This document shows, piece after piece, positions 53,868 through 63,830 of a DNA stretch of 64,000 nucleotides; the first letter of the stretch is position 1; each line of letters opens with the position of its first letter. Origin of the DNA: a gamma proteobacterium HTCC5015 (GTDB lineage: Bacteria; Pseudomonadota; Gammaproteobacteria; HTCC5015); contig DS990606.1 of the NCBI GenBank assembly GCA_000155715.1, positions 30,768-94,767 of the forward strand, read 5' to 3'. Under the pieces are notes generated by a model. The model had not been told where the DNA came from. It worked only from the letters and a program-made list of their open reading frames with translations, and ran no database searches. The translations under genes and the position numbers were made by a program.

Positions 53868-54575
53868 ATGTCACATCGCATTCACGCCCTCGAATTGGGC
53901 CCCATGCAGAATTTCATCTATTTAATTGAAGATCTCGCCAGCCGTCGATGCGCCGTCGTCGACCCCGCCTGGGATGTGCCCGCCATCGACGAGCTAGCCC
54001 GCAAACTCGAATTAACCGTCAGCGATATCTTACTCACCCACAGTCACCACGACCACATCAACGGCCTTTCCGAGATGCTGGCTCGACACGATGCCCAACT
54101 TCACTTACTGAAATCAGAGTATCGCTTTTGGGAGGCCACCGAATACTCACCCACGCTTTACACCGGTGGCGACACCATTGAACTTGGAGAAAGCCGTATT
54201 GAAGTGCTCCACACACCGGGGCACACGCCGGGCTCGGCCTGTTACCGCCTCGGCAATGATTTGCTGACAGGCGATACGTTGTTTGTCTACGGCTGCGGTC
54301 GCTGCGACTTGCGCGGCGGCGATCCCGAGACAATGTACAACACGCTCAAAAATCTGCGCGACCGCTTGCCTGCGGGCACCATCGTCCACCCTGGACACAA
54401 CTATGGCGATAGCAAAACGACAAACATGCAACAACAAGCGGAGGGCAATCCCTTCATGCATTTCGACAACTCAGAGCACTTTCGCCAGTACCGCATGCAC
54501 GACCACGGCAAGCTGCGCAGCCAGCCCTATCACCCCGTTAGTCCCGAGGCGATTAAAAAACTGTACCGAGGATAG
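53868..54575 (+). CDS. Hydroxyacylglutathione hydrolase-like metallo-beta-lactamase-fold enzyme
   Basis: A 235-residue cytosolic MBL-fold hydrolase. Metal ligands appear in THSHHDHINGL (about 64-74), the histidine of HTPGHTPGSACY, the aspartate of LTGDTLFVYGCGRCDLRGGD and HPGHNYGDSKT. This arrangement is that of glyoxalase II, which hydrolyses S-D-lactoylglutathione, but the C-terminal helical substrate domain is shorter and unlike GloB, so substrate is uncertain. ATG at 53868 follows CAGGAAGA. It is the only plus-strand gene between 22.9 kb and the right edge. Confidence 0.87.
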   Translation: MSHRIHALELGPMQNFIYLIEDLASRRCAVVDPAWDVPAIDELARKLELTVSDILLTHSHHDHINGLSEMLARHDAQLHLLKSEYRFWEATEYSPTLYTGGDTIELGESRIEVLHTPGHTPGSACYRLGNDLLTGDTLFVYGCGRCDLRGGDPETMYNTLKNLRDRLPAGTIVHPGHNYGDSKTTNMQQQAEGNPFMHFDNSEHFRQYRMHDHGKLRSQPYHPVSPEAIKKLYRG

Positions 54576-54646
54576 ACCGCGCCCCACTTCGCCGCATTGA
54601 AATCAATGCATTTACAGAGGTGTAGGTGCGGGCGAGTACGATCGTT

Positions 54647-55144
54647 TTAACGGCTGCTCTGTAAACGATACATGATCCGGAGGGCCAGATCCTTGGCCAT
54701 GTCCTCGCGCAATTGCCGCTCTTGTTCGCCCGCACTGAGCACGCCCTCTGGATCAAAAAAGTAATCGCGCTCGACGCGCAGCGTCGTCGCGGCTAGCGCG
54801 TATCCAGACGGCGTTTCTGGCACAGACAACACCACCTCAGAGGCGAGCGAGTACTCGCGGGGCCGCCCCAAGCTATCTACCGAAACCACTCGGCGGCTAT
54901 TTCGTACAGCACCCACTTGCACTCGCGCGCCGTCAGAATCGCCTAAGCGAACACCGGCGCCCGCAAGATAGCGACGCAAATGGCGCATCACATCACCGTA
55001 GGGCTGGGAAGATTCCAACTGCACCGCTGATAGTGCGGGTGGCAAATCGTAGTTGCCGCGCAACTGAAAACCACAAGCCGACAGCGCGCAGATAGCCACG
55101 ATGGCCACCCCGTACAGAGCGATGTGTCGACGAATTGTTTTCAT
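54647..55144 (-). CDS. lptE: LPS-assembly lipoprotein LptE
   Basis: Outer-membrane lipoprotein that plugs LptD and helps insert lipopolysaccharide, 165 residues. A lipoprotein signal ends at C24 (CALSACGFQLRG). The mature part has the LptE pattern FQLRGNYDLPPALSAVQLES, YGDVMRHLRRYLAGAGV and the late REDMAKDLALRIMYRL. It follows leuS by 45 bp, the conserved leuS-lptE pair; the usual third gene, holA, is 5 kb away. Confidence 0.93.
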   Translation of the reverse strand: MKTIRRHIALYGVAIVAICALSACGFQLRGNYDLPPALSAVQLESSQPYGDVMRHLRRYLAGAGVRLGDSDGARVQVGAVRNSRRVVSVDSLGRPREYSLASEVVLSVPETPSGYALAATTLRVERDYFFDPEGVLSAGEQERQLREDMAKDLALRIMYRLQSSR

Positions 55145-55189
55145 TTAAAAAGCCTTCAACCGCGATGAAATCGATTTATCTCAACACTT

Positions 55190-57772
55190 TTAATTGGCAA
55201 CAACATTGACTAATTTACCCGGCACAACAATTACTTTGCGCACGGTTTTGTCAGCGACAAACTTTTGCACATTATCGAGCGCCAGTGCACTGGCCTCACA
55301 CTCGTCTTGAGACGCATCAGCCGCCACTTCCAGCTTGCCGCGAACTTTGCCATTCACTTGCACCACGAGCTCTATTGTATCCTGCACCAAAGCCGATTCG
55401 TCGACTTGCGGCCAAGCCGCATCAACAATCCAGCCTTCGTATCCCATCTGCTCCCACAGCGCTTGAGCGAGGTGGGGAATGATGGGAGACAGCATGCGCA
55501 GCATCGCATCCACGACCGCTCGCTGCACTGCAAGACCCTGCTCACTATCGTCGTCAAAGCGGGTTAGGGCATTAAACAGCTCGCGATTGGCGGCCAGTGC
55601 TGTATTAAAGGCATAGCGTTCGCTGACGTCATTGCTGACTTTATCAATGGTTTGATGCAGCAATTGATACAGGGACTGCTGATTTTTATCCAATTGATCT
55701 GTCTTTAGAGCACTGACATCGCCTTTCGCCAAGTGCTCTTGAATCACTTGCCAGAAGCGATTCACAAATCGGTTGGCGCCTTTGACGCCCTGATCCGACC
55801 ACGCCAGTGATTGCTCGGGCGGTACATCTGACATCATGAACAAGCGCACGGTATCCGCGCCGTACTGCTCGATCATTGATTGTGGGTCGACACCGTTGTT
55901 TTTTGATTTGGACATTTTACTCACGCCGGCGCACTCGACGACAGCACCGGTGCCACGCTCCGTCGCCTTGATAACACGGCCCTTGTCATCGCGCTCGATA
56001 TCGACATCGGAGGGCGCCACCCAAACTTTGGCCCCCTCTTCCACTTTGTAGAACGCTTCACTCAAAACCATGCCTTGGCACAGTAGACGCTCAAAGGGCT
56101 CATCGCCTTCGACCAAGCCCACATCGCGCATCAATTTGTGGAAAAAGCGCGCGTAGAGCAGATGCAAAATTGCGTGCTCAATACCACCGATGTATTGGTT
56201 GACGGGCAGCCAGTAGCGAGCCGCATCGGGATCCACCATGCCTTCGTTGTAATCGGGGCTACAGTAGCGCGCGTAGTACCAGCTCGACTCCATAAAGGTG
56301 TCGAAGGTATCCGTGTCGTGCTCAACCGCTTGGCCCTTTAAATCGGCTTTCGCCCACTCGGGGTCGGCCTTAATCGGCGACTGCACACCGTCTAACACCA
56401 CATCTTCTGGCAGCAGTACGGGGAGACGATCCGCGGGAACGGGAATTTCCGTCTCGCCCTGATTAAACATGGGAATCGGCGCCCCCCAGTAGCGCTGGCG
56501 ACTCACGCCCCAATCGCGCAGGCGAAAATTGACCTGGCGCTGACCTTTGCCCTCTGCTTCCAAGTGCTCGGCTATCGCCGCGCACGCTTCATCCGAACTC
56601 AAACCAGTAAATTCACCAGAGTCGACCAAGCGCCCCTTATCGGTAAACGCCGCTTTGGCTAAATCAATGTCCTCGTCTCCCGCTGGCTCGATGACCTGTT
56701 GAATAGGCAGGCCATACTGCCGAGCAAACTCCCAGTCGCGCTGATCGTGAGCGGGCACTGCCATCACCGCGCCCGAGCCGTACTCCATCAGCACAAAGTT
56801 CGCGACCCACACGGGAACGCTAGCCCCCGTCACAGGATGCTGAACGGTCAGCCCAGTATCCATGCCTTTCTTATCCATGGTGGCCATATCGGCCTCGGCC
56901 ACCGAGCTGTTTTTGTGGGTCTCAATGAATTCCGCCAGCTCGGGGTTATTCTCGGCGGCAGCCAGAGCCAATGGATGCTCCATCGCCACGCCCACATAGG
57001 AGACGCCCATGAGCGTGTCGGGGCGCGTGGTGTACACCCGAAGCGCCTCGAGACCGACAACGCGTGAAGGTAGGGCAAAGTCCAGCTCCACCCCTTCCGA
57101 GCGACCAATCCAATTTCGCTGCATGGCTTTGACCTGATCGGGCCAGCCGTCGAGCTGATCTAGATCGTCCAACAGCTGCTGAGCGTAATCGGTAATCTTG
57201 ATAAACCACTGGGGAATCTTGCGCCGCTCAACCGGCGTATCGCAACGCCAACAGCACCCCTCGATAACCTGCTCATTGGCCAACACGGTTTGATCGTGAG
57301 GACACCAGTTAACGGCCGATGTCTTTTTATACACCAGCCCCTTCTCATAGAGCTGCGTGAAGAACCACTGCTCCCAACGATAGTAATCGGGATCGCAGGT
57401 AGCGAACTCGCGCTTCCAGTCATAGGCAAAGCCTAGGCGCTTCAACTGCCCGCGCATGTAGTCGATATTTTCGTAAGTCCATTTAGCGGGAGCCGTTTGA
57501 TTCTTAATCGCCGCATTCTCTGCGGGCAAACCAAAAGCATCCCACCCCATGGGTTGCATGACGTTTTTGCCCTGCATCCGCTGGTAGCGCGAGATAACAT
57601 CGCCAATGGTGTAGTTGCGCACATGTCCCATGTGTAAGCGACCACTGGGGTAGGGAAACATCGATAGGCAGTAATAACTCTCCTTCGACGTATCTTCACT
57701 GACTTCAAAGACTTTCTGCTCAGACCAAGCGGACTGAACACGTTGTTCTATCGATTGGGGATCGTATTGCAT
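55190..57772 (-). CDS. leuS: Leucyl-tRNA synthetase
   Basis: Class I aminoacyl-tRNA synthetase charging tRNA-Leu, 860 residues, normal length. HMGH at 47-50 ([14 protein letters not shown]) and [12 protein letters not shown] near residue 620 form the active site; the CP1 editing domain shows [25 protein letters not shown]. The C-terminal [16 protein letters not shown] matches the LeuS tail. ATG at 57772 lies 9 bp after the Wzz-like gene stop. No T-box or leader was seen. Confidence 0.97.
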   Translation of the reverse strand: MQYDPQSIEQRVQSAWSEQKVFEVSEDTSKESYYCLSMFPYPSGRLHMGHVRNYTIGDVISRYQRMQGKNVMQPMGWDAFGLPAENAAIKNQTAPAKWTYENIDYMRGQLKRLGFAYDWKREFATCDPDYYRWEQWFFTQLYEKGLVYKKTSAVNWCPHDQTVLANEQVIEGCCWRCDTPVERRKIPQWFIKITDYAQQLLDDLDQLDGWPDQVKAMQRNWIGRSEGVELDFALPSRVVGLEALRVYTTRPDTLMGVSYVGVAMEHPLALAAAENNPELAEFIETHKNSSVAEADMATMDKKGMDTGLTVQHPVTGASVPVWVANFVLMEYGSGAVMAVPAHDQRDWEFARQYGLPIQQVIEPAGDEDIDLAKAAFTDKGRLVDSGEFTGLSSDEACAAIAEHLEAEGKGQRQVNFRLRDWGVSRQRYWGAPIPMFNQGETEIPVPADRLPVLLPEDVVLDGVQSPIKADPEWAKADLKGQAVEHDTDTFDTFMESSWYYARYCSPDYNEGMVDPDAARYWLPVNQYIGGIEHAILHLLYARFFHKLMRDVGLVEGDEPFERLLCQGMVLSEAFYKVEEGAKVWVAPSDVDIERDDKGRVIKATERGTGAVVECAGVSKMSKSKNNGVDPQSMIEQYGADTVRLFMMSDVPPEQSLAWSDQGVKGANRFVNRFWQVIQEHLAKGDVSALKTDQLDKNQQSLYQLLHQTIDKVSNDVSERYAFNTALAANRELFNALTRFDDDSEQGLAVQRAVVDAMLRMLSPIIPHLAQALWEQMGYEGWIVDAAWPQVDESALVQDTIELVVQVNGKVRGKLEVAADASQDECEASALALDNVQKFVADKTVRKVIVVPGKLVNVVAN

Positions 57773-57781
57773 AAATTGTAA

Positions 57782-58531
57782 TTACGCTTGTTGTAGACGA
57801 GTGCGCACTTGGCGCAGAAAATCGAGTAAAAAAGGCAACACCAAAGCGATACCACAGGCCAAGACAAACCCTGCTACTGCAATGAGCAATTTCTTAGGTG
57901 CAGAAGGCGCATCGGGCAAGCTGGCCTCTTTGATCGCTCTAGTCGCTTCAATAGAAGCAATTTCGCGCTTCGCTTCAGATACGTTTTTATATGCACCGGA
58001 TAAGTCAATCTGAGATGACTGGGACGACGAAGACTCAACACGCTCAATGTATTGTTCCAACGCTGCTATTTCCTGCTCCCTAGAGCGAATCGCTCCCTCC
58101 ACCAATGGCTGATGCGTATCGTGCAGTGCGCTAGCCAACAGCTGGGCGTACTTCTGAGCTTCCTCAGCGGTTTCCCCCAGAGCGACCAACTCAATCACAG
58201 CCCCTTCGCCTTTGGCATTAAAATTCACTTTTTCCAACCGAGGCAGTGGGCGTGCCTTATTAGCATTAATCCCATGTTTTGCCTTTAATCGGTTGGCCAC
58301 TTGCTCAGCAGTTGCAAACATAAAGCGTTCATCTTTGACCTGCATGCTAGCTAACTCAACATACACTTTGCTCTCATAACGCTCTTGCAAAAAGCTCATG
58401 CCCACTAAAACCAAGGCAAACACCAACACAGCCGCGGTTACAGCCGACTTCCAATAGTGAAGCCACGTGACAGTCAAGTCGACCAGACTCAACTCTTGAT
58501 ACTGCTCTTGATATGAGGAATCACTCGACAT
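57782..58531 (-). CDS. Wzz-like polysaccharide chain-length determinant family protein
   Basis: A 249-residue inner-membrane protein: one helix at about 31-52 (SAVTAAVLVFALVLVGMSFL), a periplasmic part with coiled-coil (EQEIAALEQYIERVESSSSQ), and a second helix near the C-terminus (KKLLIAVAGFVLACGIALVL) preceded by a proline-rich stretch, PDAPSAPKK. This is the topology and motif order of Wzz/polysaccharide co-polymerases. No glycan genes are nearby; it sits between lnt and leuS, overlapping lnt by 11 bp. ATG at 58531 is used; 8 codons upstream are rejected. Function in O-antigen or other polymer control is a family-based guess. Confidence 0.75.
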   Translation of the reverse strand: MSSDSSYQEQYQELSLVDLTVTWLHYWKSAVTAAVLVFALVLVGMSFLQERYESKVYVELASMQVKDERFMFATAEQVANRLKAKHGINANKARPLPRLEKVNFNAKGEGAVIELVALGETAEEAQKYAQLLASALHDTHQPLVEGAIRSREQEIAALEQYIERVESSSSQSSQIDLSGAYKNVSEAKREIASIEATRAIKEASLPDAPSAPKKLLIAVAGFVLACGIALVLPFLLDFLRQVRTRLQQA

Positions 58532-60014
58532 GTCTCTTTCTCCAAACCATTCCAATAATAAGCCCGAGGGTCAGTGCGACGCCTAGCCACCACTGCCCAA
58601 TGAAGGTAAACGGCGTCGAACCGCGCCACGGTTGTATATCGACTAATTGGCTATCCGCTTTAAACGAGGTCAGAACCGCATTGACCCGTCCCTTAGCATC
58701 GATCGCTGCGGTGATCCCCGTATTGGTAGCGCGGGCGATGGGACGCGCGAACTCGCGAGCTCTCAGGCGCGCCATTTCGAGATGCTGGTGAGGTGCAAAG
58801 GAATCGCCAAACCACGCATCATTACTCGCATTGACCAACAACTGCGCATTGGGCAGTACGGCGCGCATGACATCGGGGTACACCATTTCATAACAAATAC
58901 TCACCCCTACAGGCACGCCCGACAACACCATGGGCGCGCGCTGTAGAGGGCCGCTCGCCATATCCGACATGGGAATATCGACAAAGGCGGAAAACACCTC
59001 CATCGCCCACCGCAACGGCATGTACTCCCCGAAGGGCACGAGCTGGTGCTTGCGATAGACCTGACCTTGGCCACCGACTTCGAGCATCGCATTATAGTAA
59101 TCTCGGCCATTCTCTGCACGCTGAAAAACGCCCGTCAGCAATGCCGCCTGCCCATGCGCCATATCGCGCTCTATATAGCGCCAAAAGCCACCCACTTGGT
59201 TGTCGTATGTGGGCACGGCCGTCTCGGGCCACACGACAATATCGGCACTTCGCCAATAGGGCTGAGAGAGTTTCCGATAAGCCTGCAAACTGACATTCAA
59301 GTGGCGACGCTGCATTTTAAGCTCTTGGGGGATGTTGCCCTGTATTAAAGCGACCTCCACTGGGTCGCCCGCTGGCTCTCCCCACTCCACCCACTGCAAG
59401 GGCCACACAATCAACACTAGCGCGAGCCCAAGGAGACGCTGCCTTCCCGTTCCCAGCACCACCAAAACCAACACCGCAACAGCGACGGCACCCGCCCCCA
59501 AACCGCCTAACATCGGCAACAAACCTTCGAACGGCGTATCTAACAGTACGGACCCTGTCGGCAACCATGGAAAGCCTGTCATTAACCAGCCACGCAACCA
59601 TTCGAGCGCCGCCCAGGCCGCCCCCAGAAAAACCGCCTGTTGATAGACGCAAGCGCTCGCGGCAAAACAGCCGCGCCAAAGCACGACTACCAACCCGGGG
59701 AACAGCGCCAAATAAACGACAAACAATGTGGTAAACGAGGCGGCGGCAAGAGGCGTTGCGCCGCCAAAATCGTGCATGCTGTTGTAAACCCAAGACACCC
59801 CGACGCCGAAGGCCCCCAAGCCCCACAGCCAACCGCGTAAAAAGCCCGCCGCCGCGCCCGATTGGCGGGCACTCCAAACCAAGCCAGCCAAAGCGACAAA
59901 CGCCAGTGGACGCCAAGCTAGCGGCGCAAAACCTAAGGGAAACAGCGCACCACTGATCAATGCCACAGCCAGTGTGGCCCGCGCCTGCCAGCGACTGGGT
60001 TTAGCCGAGCTCAC
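58521..60014 (-). CDS. lnt: Apolipoprotein N-acyltransferase
   Basis: Inner-membrane enzyme that adds the third acyl chain to lipoproteins, 497 residues. About seven N-terminal helices precede a periplasmic nitrilase-like domain with catalytic glutamate in VWPETAVPTY, a lysine in YRKHQLVPFGEYMP and the cysteine in VGVSICYEMVYPD. GTG start at 60014 overlaps the corC stop (GTGA). It belongs to the miaB-ybeZ-ybeY-corC-lnt operon and its product supplies the final maturation of lipoproteins such as LptE two genes on. Confidence 0.95.
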   Translation of the reverse strand: MSSAKPSRWQARATLAVALISGALFPLGFAPLAWRPLAFVALAGLVWSARQSGAAAGFLRGWLWGLGAFGVGVSWVYNSMHDFGGATPLAAASFTTLFVVYLALFPGLVVVLWRGCFAASACVYQQAVFLGAAWAALEWLRGWLMTGFPWLPTGSVLLDTPFEGLLPMLGGLGAGAVAVAVLVLVVLGTGRQRLLGLALVLIVWPLQWVEWGEPAGDPVEVALIQGNIPQELKMQRRHLNVSLQAYRKLSQPYWRSADIVVWPETAVPTYDNQVGGFWRYIERDMAHGQAALLTGVFQRAENGRDYYNAMLEVGGQGQVYRKHQLVPFGEYMPLRWAMEVFSAFVDIPMSDMASGPLQRAPMVLSGVPVGVSICYEMVYPDVMRAVLPNAQLLVNASNDAWFGDSFAPHQHLEMARLRAREFARPIARATNTGITAAIDAKGRVNAVLTSFKADSQLVDIQPWRGSTPFTFIGQWWLGVALTLGLIIGMVWRKRHVE

Positions 60015-60907
60015 GAATCGTCGTCCGCCTCCGCCATCGTCGGCTCATCCAGCGATTCTTCCGTGGTCACTTTGAGACGGTAGATACGTCGGGAATCGGC
60101 TCCCAATACCGTAAACAGGATGCCCTCCGACTCAACCTGCTCACCGCGCTTAGGCACATGCCCCAAGAGACGCATGACATAGCCGCCGATAGTATCGGCA
60201 TCTTCATCGCTCAATGTCGTTTTGAAAAACGCATTAAACTCTTCGATCTCCGTCAGTGCGTGAACCGTGTAGTGTCCTTTGCGGTGCGGGCGTATGTAGT
60301 GGTCTTCCTCGCTATCGTGTTCATCGTCGATTTCCCCGACAATCACTTCCAGCACATCTTCAATGGTGACCAAGCCCGAGACGCCACCGTACTCATCCAC
60401 CACCATAGCGAGGTGATTGCGGCTGCTGCGAAATTCATTTAACAGGGTAATCAAGCGTTTGCTCTCGGGGATGATCACCACTTGGCGCAAGATGTCGTCT
60501 AGGGCAAATTCCTCGGGACGCCCCGCGTACTTCAGCACGTCTTTCGCGAGTAGAACGCCGACCAATTCATCCCTATCACCAGCAATCACAGGAAAGCGCG
60601 AGTGCCCCGACTCCGTCAGAATATTGAGCACATCGCCGAAATCTGCGCCCTGCTCTAGCACTGTCATGTGGGAGCGGGGAATCATAATGTCCCGCACGCG
60701 CATTTCCGTCACTTCAAACACGCCCTCGACCATGGCCAAGGCATGCAGATCAAACAAGCCACGCTCTTGGGCATCGCGCAGCACCTCGAGAATTTGATCC
60801 AAATTTTGAGGGTCGTTGCCGCCAAAGGCTTGGCCGAGCTTTTCAAGCCAGTTCGGCTGGCTAGCGCTGCGCCCTTGGCGGCTACTCGATGAAGGTTCGT
60901 CTTTCAT
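60011..60907 (-). CDS. corC: CorC/HlyC-family CBS-domain protein
   Basis: A 298-residue cytosolic protein with two CBS domains (about 75-190: RDIMIPRSHMTVLEQG, GHSRFPVIAGDRDELVGVLLAKD; VDEYGGVSGLVTIEDVLEVIVG) and a C-terminal transporter-associated CorC_HlyC domain (about 215-285: DTIGGYVMRLLGHVPKRGEQ). It is linked to magnesium/cobalt homeostasis in enterobacteria. Start ATG at 60907 (MKDEPSSSSR); 24 codons upstream overlap ybeY and are rejected. It lies between ybeY (7 bp) and lnt (overlap). Confidence 0.94.
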   Translation of the reverse strand: MKDEPSSSSRQGRSASQPNWLEKLGQAFGGNDPQNLDQILEVLRDAQERGLFDLHALAMVEGVFEVTEMRVRDIMIPRSHMTVLEQGADFGDVLNILTESGHSRFPVIAGDRDELVGVLLAKDVLKYAGRPEEFALDDILRQVVIIPESKRLITLLNEFRSSRNHLAMVVDEYGGVSGLVTIEDVLEVIVGEIDDEHDSEEDHYIRPHRKGHYTVHALTEIEEFNAFFKTTLSDEDADTIGGYVMRLLGHVPKRGEQVESEGILFTVLGADSRRIYRLKVTTEESLDEPTMAEADDDS

Positions 60908-60914
60908 TGCGTGA

Positions 60915-61382
60915 TTACCTGTAGGGGTCCTCAATTCCGAGAGAAGCGAGTATATCGCGTTCCAATGCTTCCATTTCAAGCGCTTCGGTGTCTTCTATGT
61001 GGTCGTAACCACACAAGTGCAACATGCCGTGTACCACCATATGCGCCCAGTGCGCGCGCAATGGCTTGCCCTGCTCGCCTGCCTCGCGCTCCACTACCGC
61101 GGGGCAAATGGCGATATCACCCAACAGCTCCAACTCGCCATCGATTGGGGGCATTTGCATGGGAAAGGAGAGCACATTGGTTGGCGAGTCCTTCCCTCGG
61201 TAGTCGCAATTCAAGGACTGCGACAGCTCTAGCTCTAACCATTTGAAGCTAACTTCCACGCCCGCGCTGAAAGATCGGGTAATGGCTGCCAAAGTGGCGG
61301 ATGTCCACTCCCTGACATCCGCCTCGCTCGGCAACCAACGCGCCCCTTGTACAGAGGGGTCAATATCCAACTGCAGTGTCAC
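60915..61382 (-). CDS. ybeY: Endoribonuclease YbeY
   Basis: Zinc-dependent single-strand endoribonuclease for 16S rRNA maturation and ribosome quality control, 155 residues. The metal motif is H118-x3-H122-x5-H128 in VVHGMLHLCGYDH, and the nearby DYRGKDSPTNVLSFPM is the second family block. GTG start at 61382 overlaps the ybeZ stop by one base. Nothing unusual. Confidence 0.95.
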   Translation of the reverse strand: MTLQLDIDPSVQGARWLPSEADVREWTSATLAAITRSFSAGVEVSFKWLELELSQSLNCDYRGKDSPTNVLSFPMQMPPIDGELELLGDIAICPAVVEREAGEQGKPLRAHWAHMVVHGMLHLCGYDHIEDTEALEMEALERDILASLGIEDPYR

Positions 61383-62341
61383 TACTGATTTTCCTCAGCC
61401 GCCGCATAGGCGTCGACAATACGGCGAACCAGCGGATGGCGCACCACATCCTTTGCAATAAATTGAGTCGTATGAATGCCATCGACCTCTTTTAAAATAT
61501 GCAGCGCATGGCGCAAGCCCGAGGACACTTTGTTCGGCAAATCAATTTGTGTCATGTCCCCAGTAACAACCGCAGTAGAACCGAAACCAATGCGAGTCAA
61601 AAACATTTTCATTTGCTCGACGGTCGTGTTCTGCGCCTCATCCATCACAATAAAGGCTTCATTCAAAGTCCGACCCCGCATGTAAGCGAGAGGCGCGACT
61701 TCGATCACATTGCGTTCCATTAAGCGAGCCACTTTATCAAAGCCCAGCATTTCGTAGAGCGCGTCATACATAGGGCGCAAATAGGGATCCACTTTTTGTG
61801 CCAGATCGCCCGGCAAAAAGCCCAACCGCTCACCCGCCTCGACAGCGGGGCGCACTAATACCAAGCGGCGCACGCGATCGGATTCGAGCGCCTCAACGGC
61901 ACAGGCGACCGCCAAATACGTTTTACCCGTTCCCGCCGGCCCGACACCAAAGGTGAGATCGTTGTTTCGAATACCCTCAATGTAGCCCGCTTGGTTGGGG
62001 CCTCGAGCTCGAATTTGGCTGCGCCGAGTCCTTACAATCGCCTCGGGAGCCGATTTGTTAGCCACCATTTCTAGCCCCGACTCCTGCAGGGCGAGGTGAA
62101 CGGCCTCGGCGTTAAGCACCTCGACCTCCGTTTGATCGTAGAGCGCTTTAATCAACTCGCACGCCGCATTAATCGTCGACGGCGCCCCCTTCAACTGGAA
62201 GCGCGAACCTCGATTGGCAATCGATACGCCCAAACGATTCTCGATTAAGCGCAAGTGTTGATCGAGCTGGCCGCACAAGTTGGCCAAACGCTCGTTATCT
62301 TCGGGCTGCAATATCAAGTCTAGGGAGTCGCTATGGGACAC
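61382..62341 (-). CDS. ybeZ: PhoH-family ATPase YbeZ
   Basis: A 319-residue cytosolic PhoH-like ATPase, partner of YbeY in RNA metabolism. An N-terminal KH-like part precedes Walker A GPAGTGKT (134-141), the family block VLVRPAVEAGERLGFLPGDLAQKVDPYLRPMYDAL, Walker B FIVMDEAQNTT and TRIGFGSTAVVTGDMTQIDLP. It follows miaB by 14 bp. Confidence 0.95.
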   Translation of the reverse strand: MSHSDSLDLILQPEDNERLANLCGQLDQHLRLIENRLGVSIANRGSRFQLKGAPSTINAACELIKALYDQTEVEVLNAEAVHLALQESGLEMVANKSAPEAIVRTRRSQIRARGPNQAGYIEGIRNNDLTFGVGPAGTGKTYLAVACAVEALESDRVRRLVLVRPAVEAGERLGFLPGDLAQKVDPYLRPMYDALYEMLGFDKVARLMERNVIEVAPLAYMRGRTLNEAFIVMDEAQNTTVEQMKMFLTRIGFGSTAVVTGDMTQIDLPNKVSSGLRHALHILKEVDGIHTTQFIAKDVVRHPLVRRIVDAYAAAEENQ

Positions 62342-62355
62342 AATGGCTCCAGTGA

Positions 62356-63735
62356 TTAGGCTGCGGTTGCAGCAAAGCGGCCGCGGGGGCGATCGTAGTC
62401 AAACTCCGCCACATCGACGAACTCCCCACGCAGAGAGTTGGGGTAGGCCTCGGTAATACGCACATCGACAAACAGGCCAATTAAGTTGGGGCTGCCGGCA
62501 AAATTGACGACGCGATTGCACTCAGTGCGTCCCGAAACCTCATTGCTATCCTTTTTCGATACGCGATCCACCAGCACCCGTTGAATACTACCCACTCGCG
62601 ACTCCGAGATTTGGCGAGCGTTGTCGGCAATTTCCTTTTGCAAAATTTTCAGACGCTCTTTTTTTACCGTCATGGGAACATCATCGGGCAAGTTGGAGGC
62701 GGGTGTGCCCGGGCGGGCAGAGTAAATAAAACTAAAACTGGTATCGAAGCCAATCTCGCGGATCAATGACATGGTCTGTTCAAAGTCTGTCTCCGACTCA
62801 CCGGGGAAGCCAATAATAAAGTCCGACGACAAGCTCAAGCCGGGGCGCGCCTTGCGCAGCTTGCGAATTTTGGACTTATACTCCAACGCCATGTGGCCCC
62901 GCTTCATCGCAGCCAGTATGCGATCGGCTCCACTTTGCACCGGCAAGTGCAGATGACTGACCAGCTCGGGCACCGTTTTGTAAGCATCGATAATCGCATC
63001 GGTAAACTCGACGGGGTGAGAGGTGGTATAGCGAATGCGGTCAATGCCATCGACCGCCGCCACGTAGTGCAACAAGGTGGCGAAATCGCAGATCTCACCC
63101 TCGTGGGTCTCGCCGCGATACGCGTTCACATTTTGCCCCAGCAAATTGATCTCGCGCACTCCCGCCGCCGCCAATTGGGCGATCTCGGCAATCACATCAT
63201 CGAGGGGACGGCTGACTTCCTCGCCGCGGGTATAAGGCACCACACAGAAAGTACAGTATTTGCTACAGCCCTCCATAATCGACACAAAAGCCGAGGGCCC
63301 CTCGACGCGCGGCGCGGGCAGGTGATCGAACTTTTCAATCTCGGGGAAGGAAATATCCACCACGGGCATTTTCTTAATGCGCACGCTACTCACCATTTCG
63401 GGCAAGCGATGAAGTGTTTGCGGGCCGAACACCATGTCCACAAAGGGTGCGCGCTCACGCAGCGCCTCGCCCTCTTGGCTGGCCACACAACCGCCCACAC
63501 CGATCACCAAATCGGGATTTTTTTCTTTCATTTGGCGGTAGCGCCCCAACTGAGAAAACACTTTCTCCTGCGCCTTCTCGCGAATCGAGCAGGTATTCAT
63601 CAGGATCACATCGGCCTCCTCGGCCGAGGTCGTCAATTCATAGCCGTCCGCTTGGTGCAGTACATCCAACATCTTGTCGGAATCGTACTCGTTCATTTGA
63701 CAGCCGTGGGTTTCAATGAAGATTTTTCGCGCCAT
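62356..63735 (-). CDS. miaB: tRNA-2-methylthio-N6-dimethylallyladenosine synthase MiaB
   Basis: Radical SAM methylthiotransferase that modifies i6A37 in tRNAs, 459 residues. Auxiliary cluster cysteines C12, C49 and C83, and radical SAM cysteines C157, C161 and C164 (GCSKYCTFC) are all present. A TRAM domain ends the protein ([20 protein letters not shown] and later [14 protein letters not shown]). The start ATG at 63735 has no ribosome site: the bases just upstream are the T-run of a terminator hairpin. It is the first gene of an eight-gene operon through lptE. Confidence 0.96.
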   Translation of the reverse strand: MARKIFIETHGCQMNEYDSDKMLDVLHQADGYELTTSAEEADVILMNTCSIREKAQEKVFSQLGRYRQMKEKNPDLVIGVGGCVASQEGEALRERAPFVDMVFGPQTLHRLPEMVSSVRIKKMPVVDISFPEIEKFDHLPAPRVEGPSAFVSIMEGCSKYCTFCVVPYTRGEEVSRPLDDVIAEIAQLAAAGVREINLLGQNVNAYRGETHEGEICDFATLLHYVAAVDGIDRIRYTTSHPVEFTDAIIDAYKTVPELVSHLHLPVQSGADRILAAMKRGHMALEYKSKIRKLRKARPGLSLSSDFIIGFPGESETDFEQTMSLIREIGFDTSFSFIYSARPGTPASNLPDDVPMTVKKERLKILQKEIADNARQISESRVGSIQRVLVDRVSKKDSNEVSGRTECNRVVNFAGSPNLIGLFVDVRITEAYPNSLRGEFVDVAEFDYDRPRGRFAATAA

Positions 63736-63761
63736 AAGAAAAAACCCGCCAAAAGGGCGGG
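63736..63761 (-). terminator. Terminator after ssb, abutting the miaB start codon
   Basis: On the minus strand, CCCGCC (63756-63761 region) pairs with GGCGGG (63745-63750) around a CTTTT loop, followed by TTTTTTCTT, and the miaB ATG comes directly after. It should end the ssb transcript and leaves no room for a separate miaB promoter or ribosome site below it. Confidence 0.8.
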
Positions 63762-63830
63762 GATTGTATCAATTTCAGATAAAAATCAACAGGATAGAGC
63801 GCGACAAAGAATCGCACCCCAGAGCCACAC

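Noticed and set aside
49450..55144. Separation of holA from leuS-lptE as a rearrangement peculiar to this genome.
   Set aside because: In Pseudomonas, proA-nadD and leuS-lptE-holA are also partly separated, so the layout may be normal for the group and not a special event.
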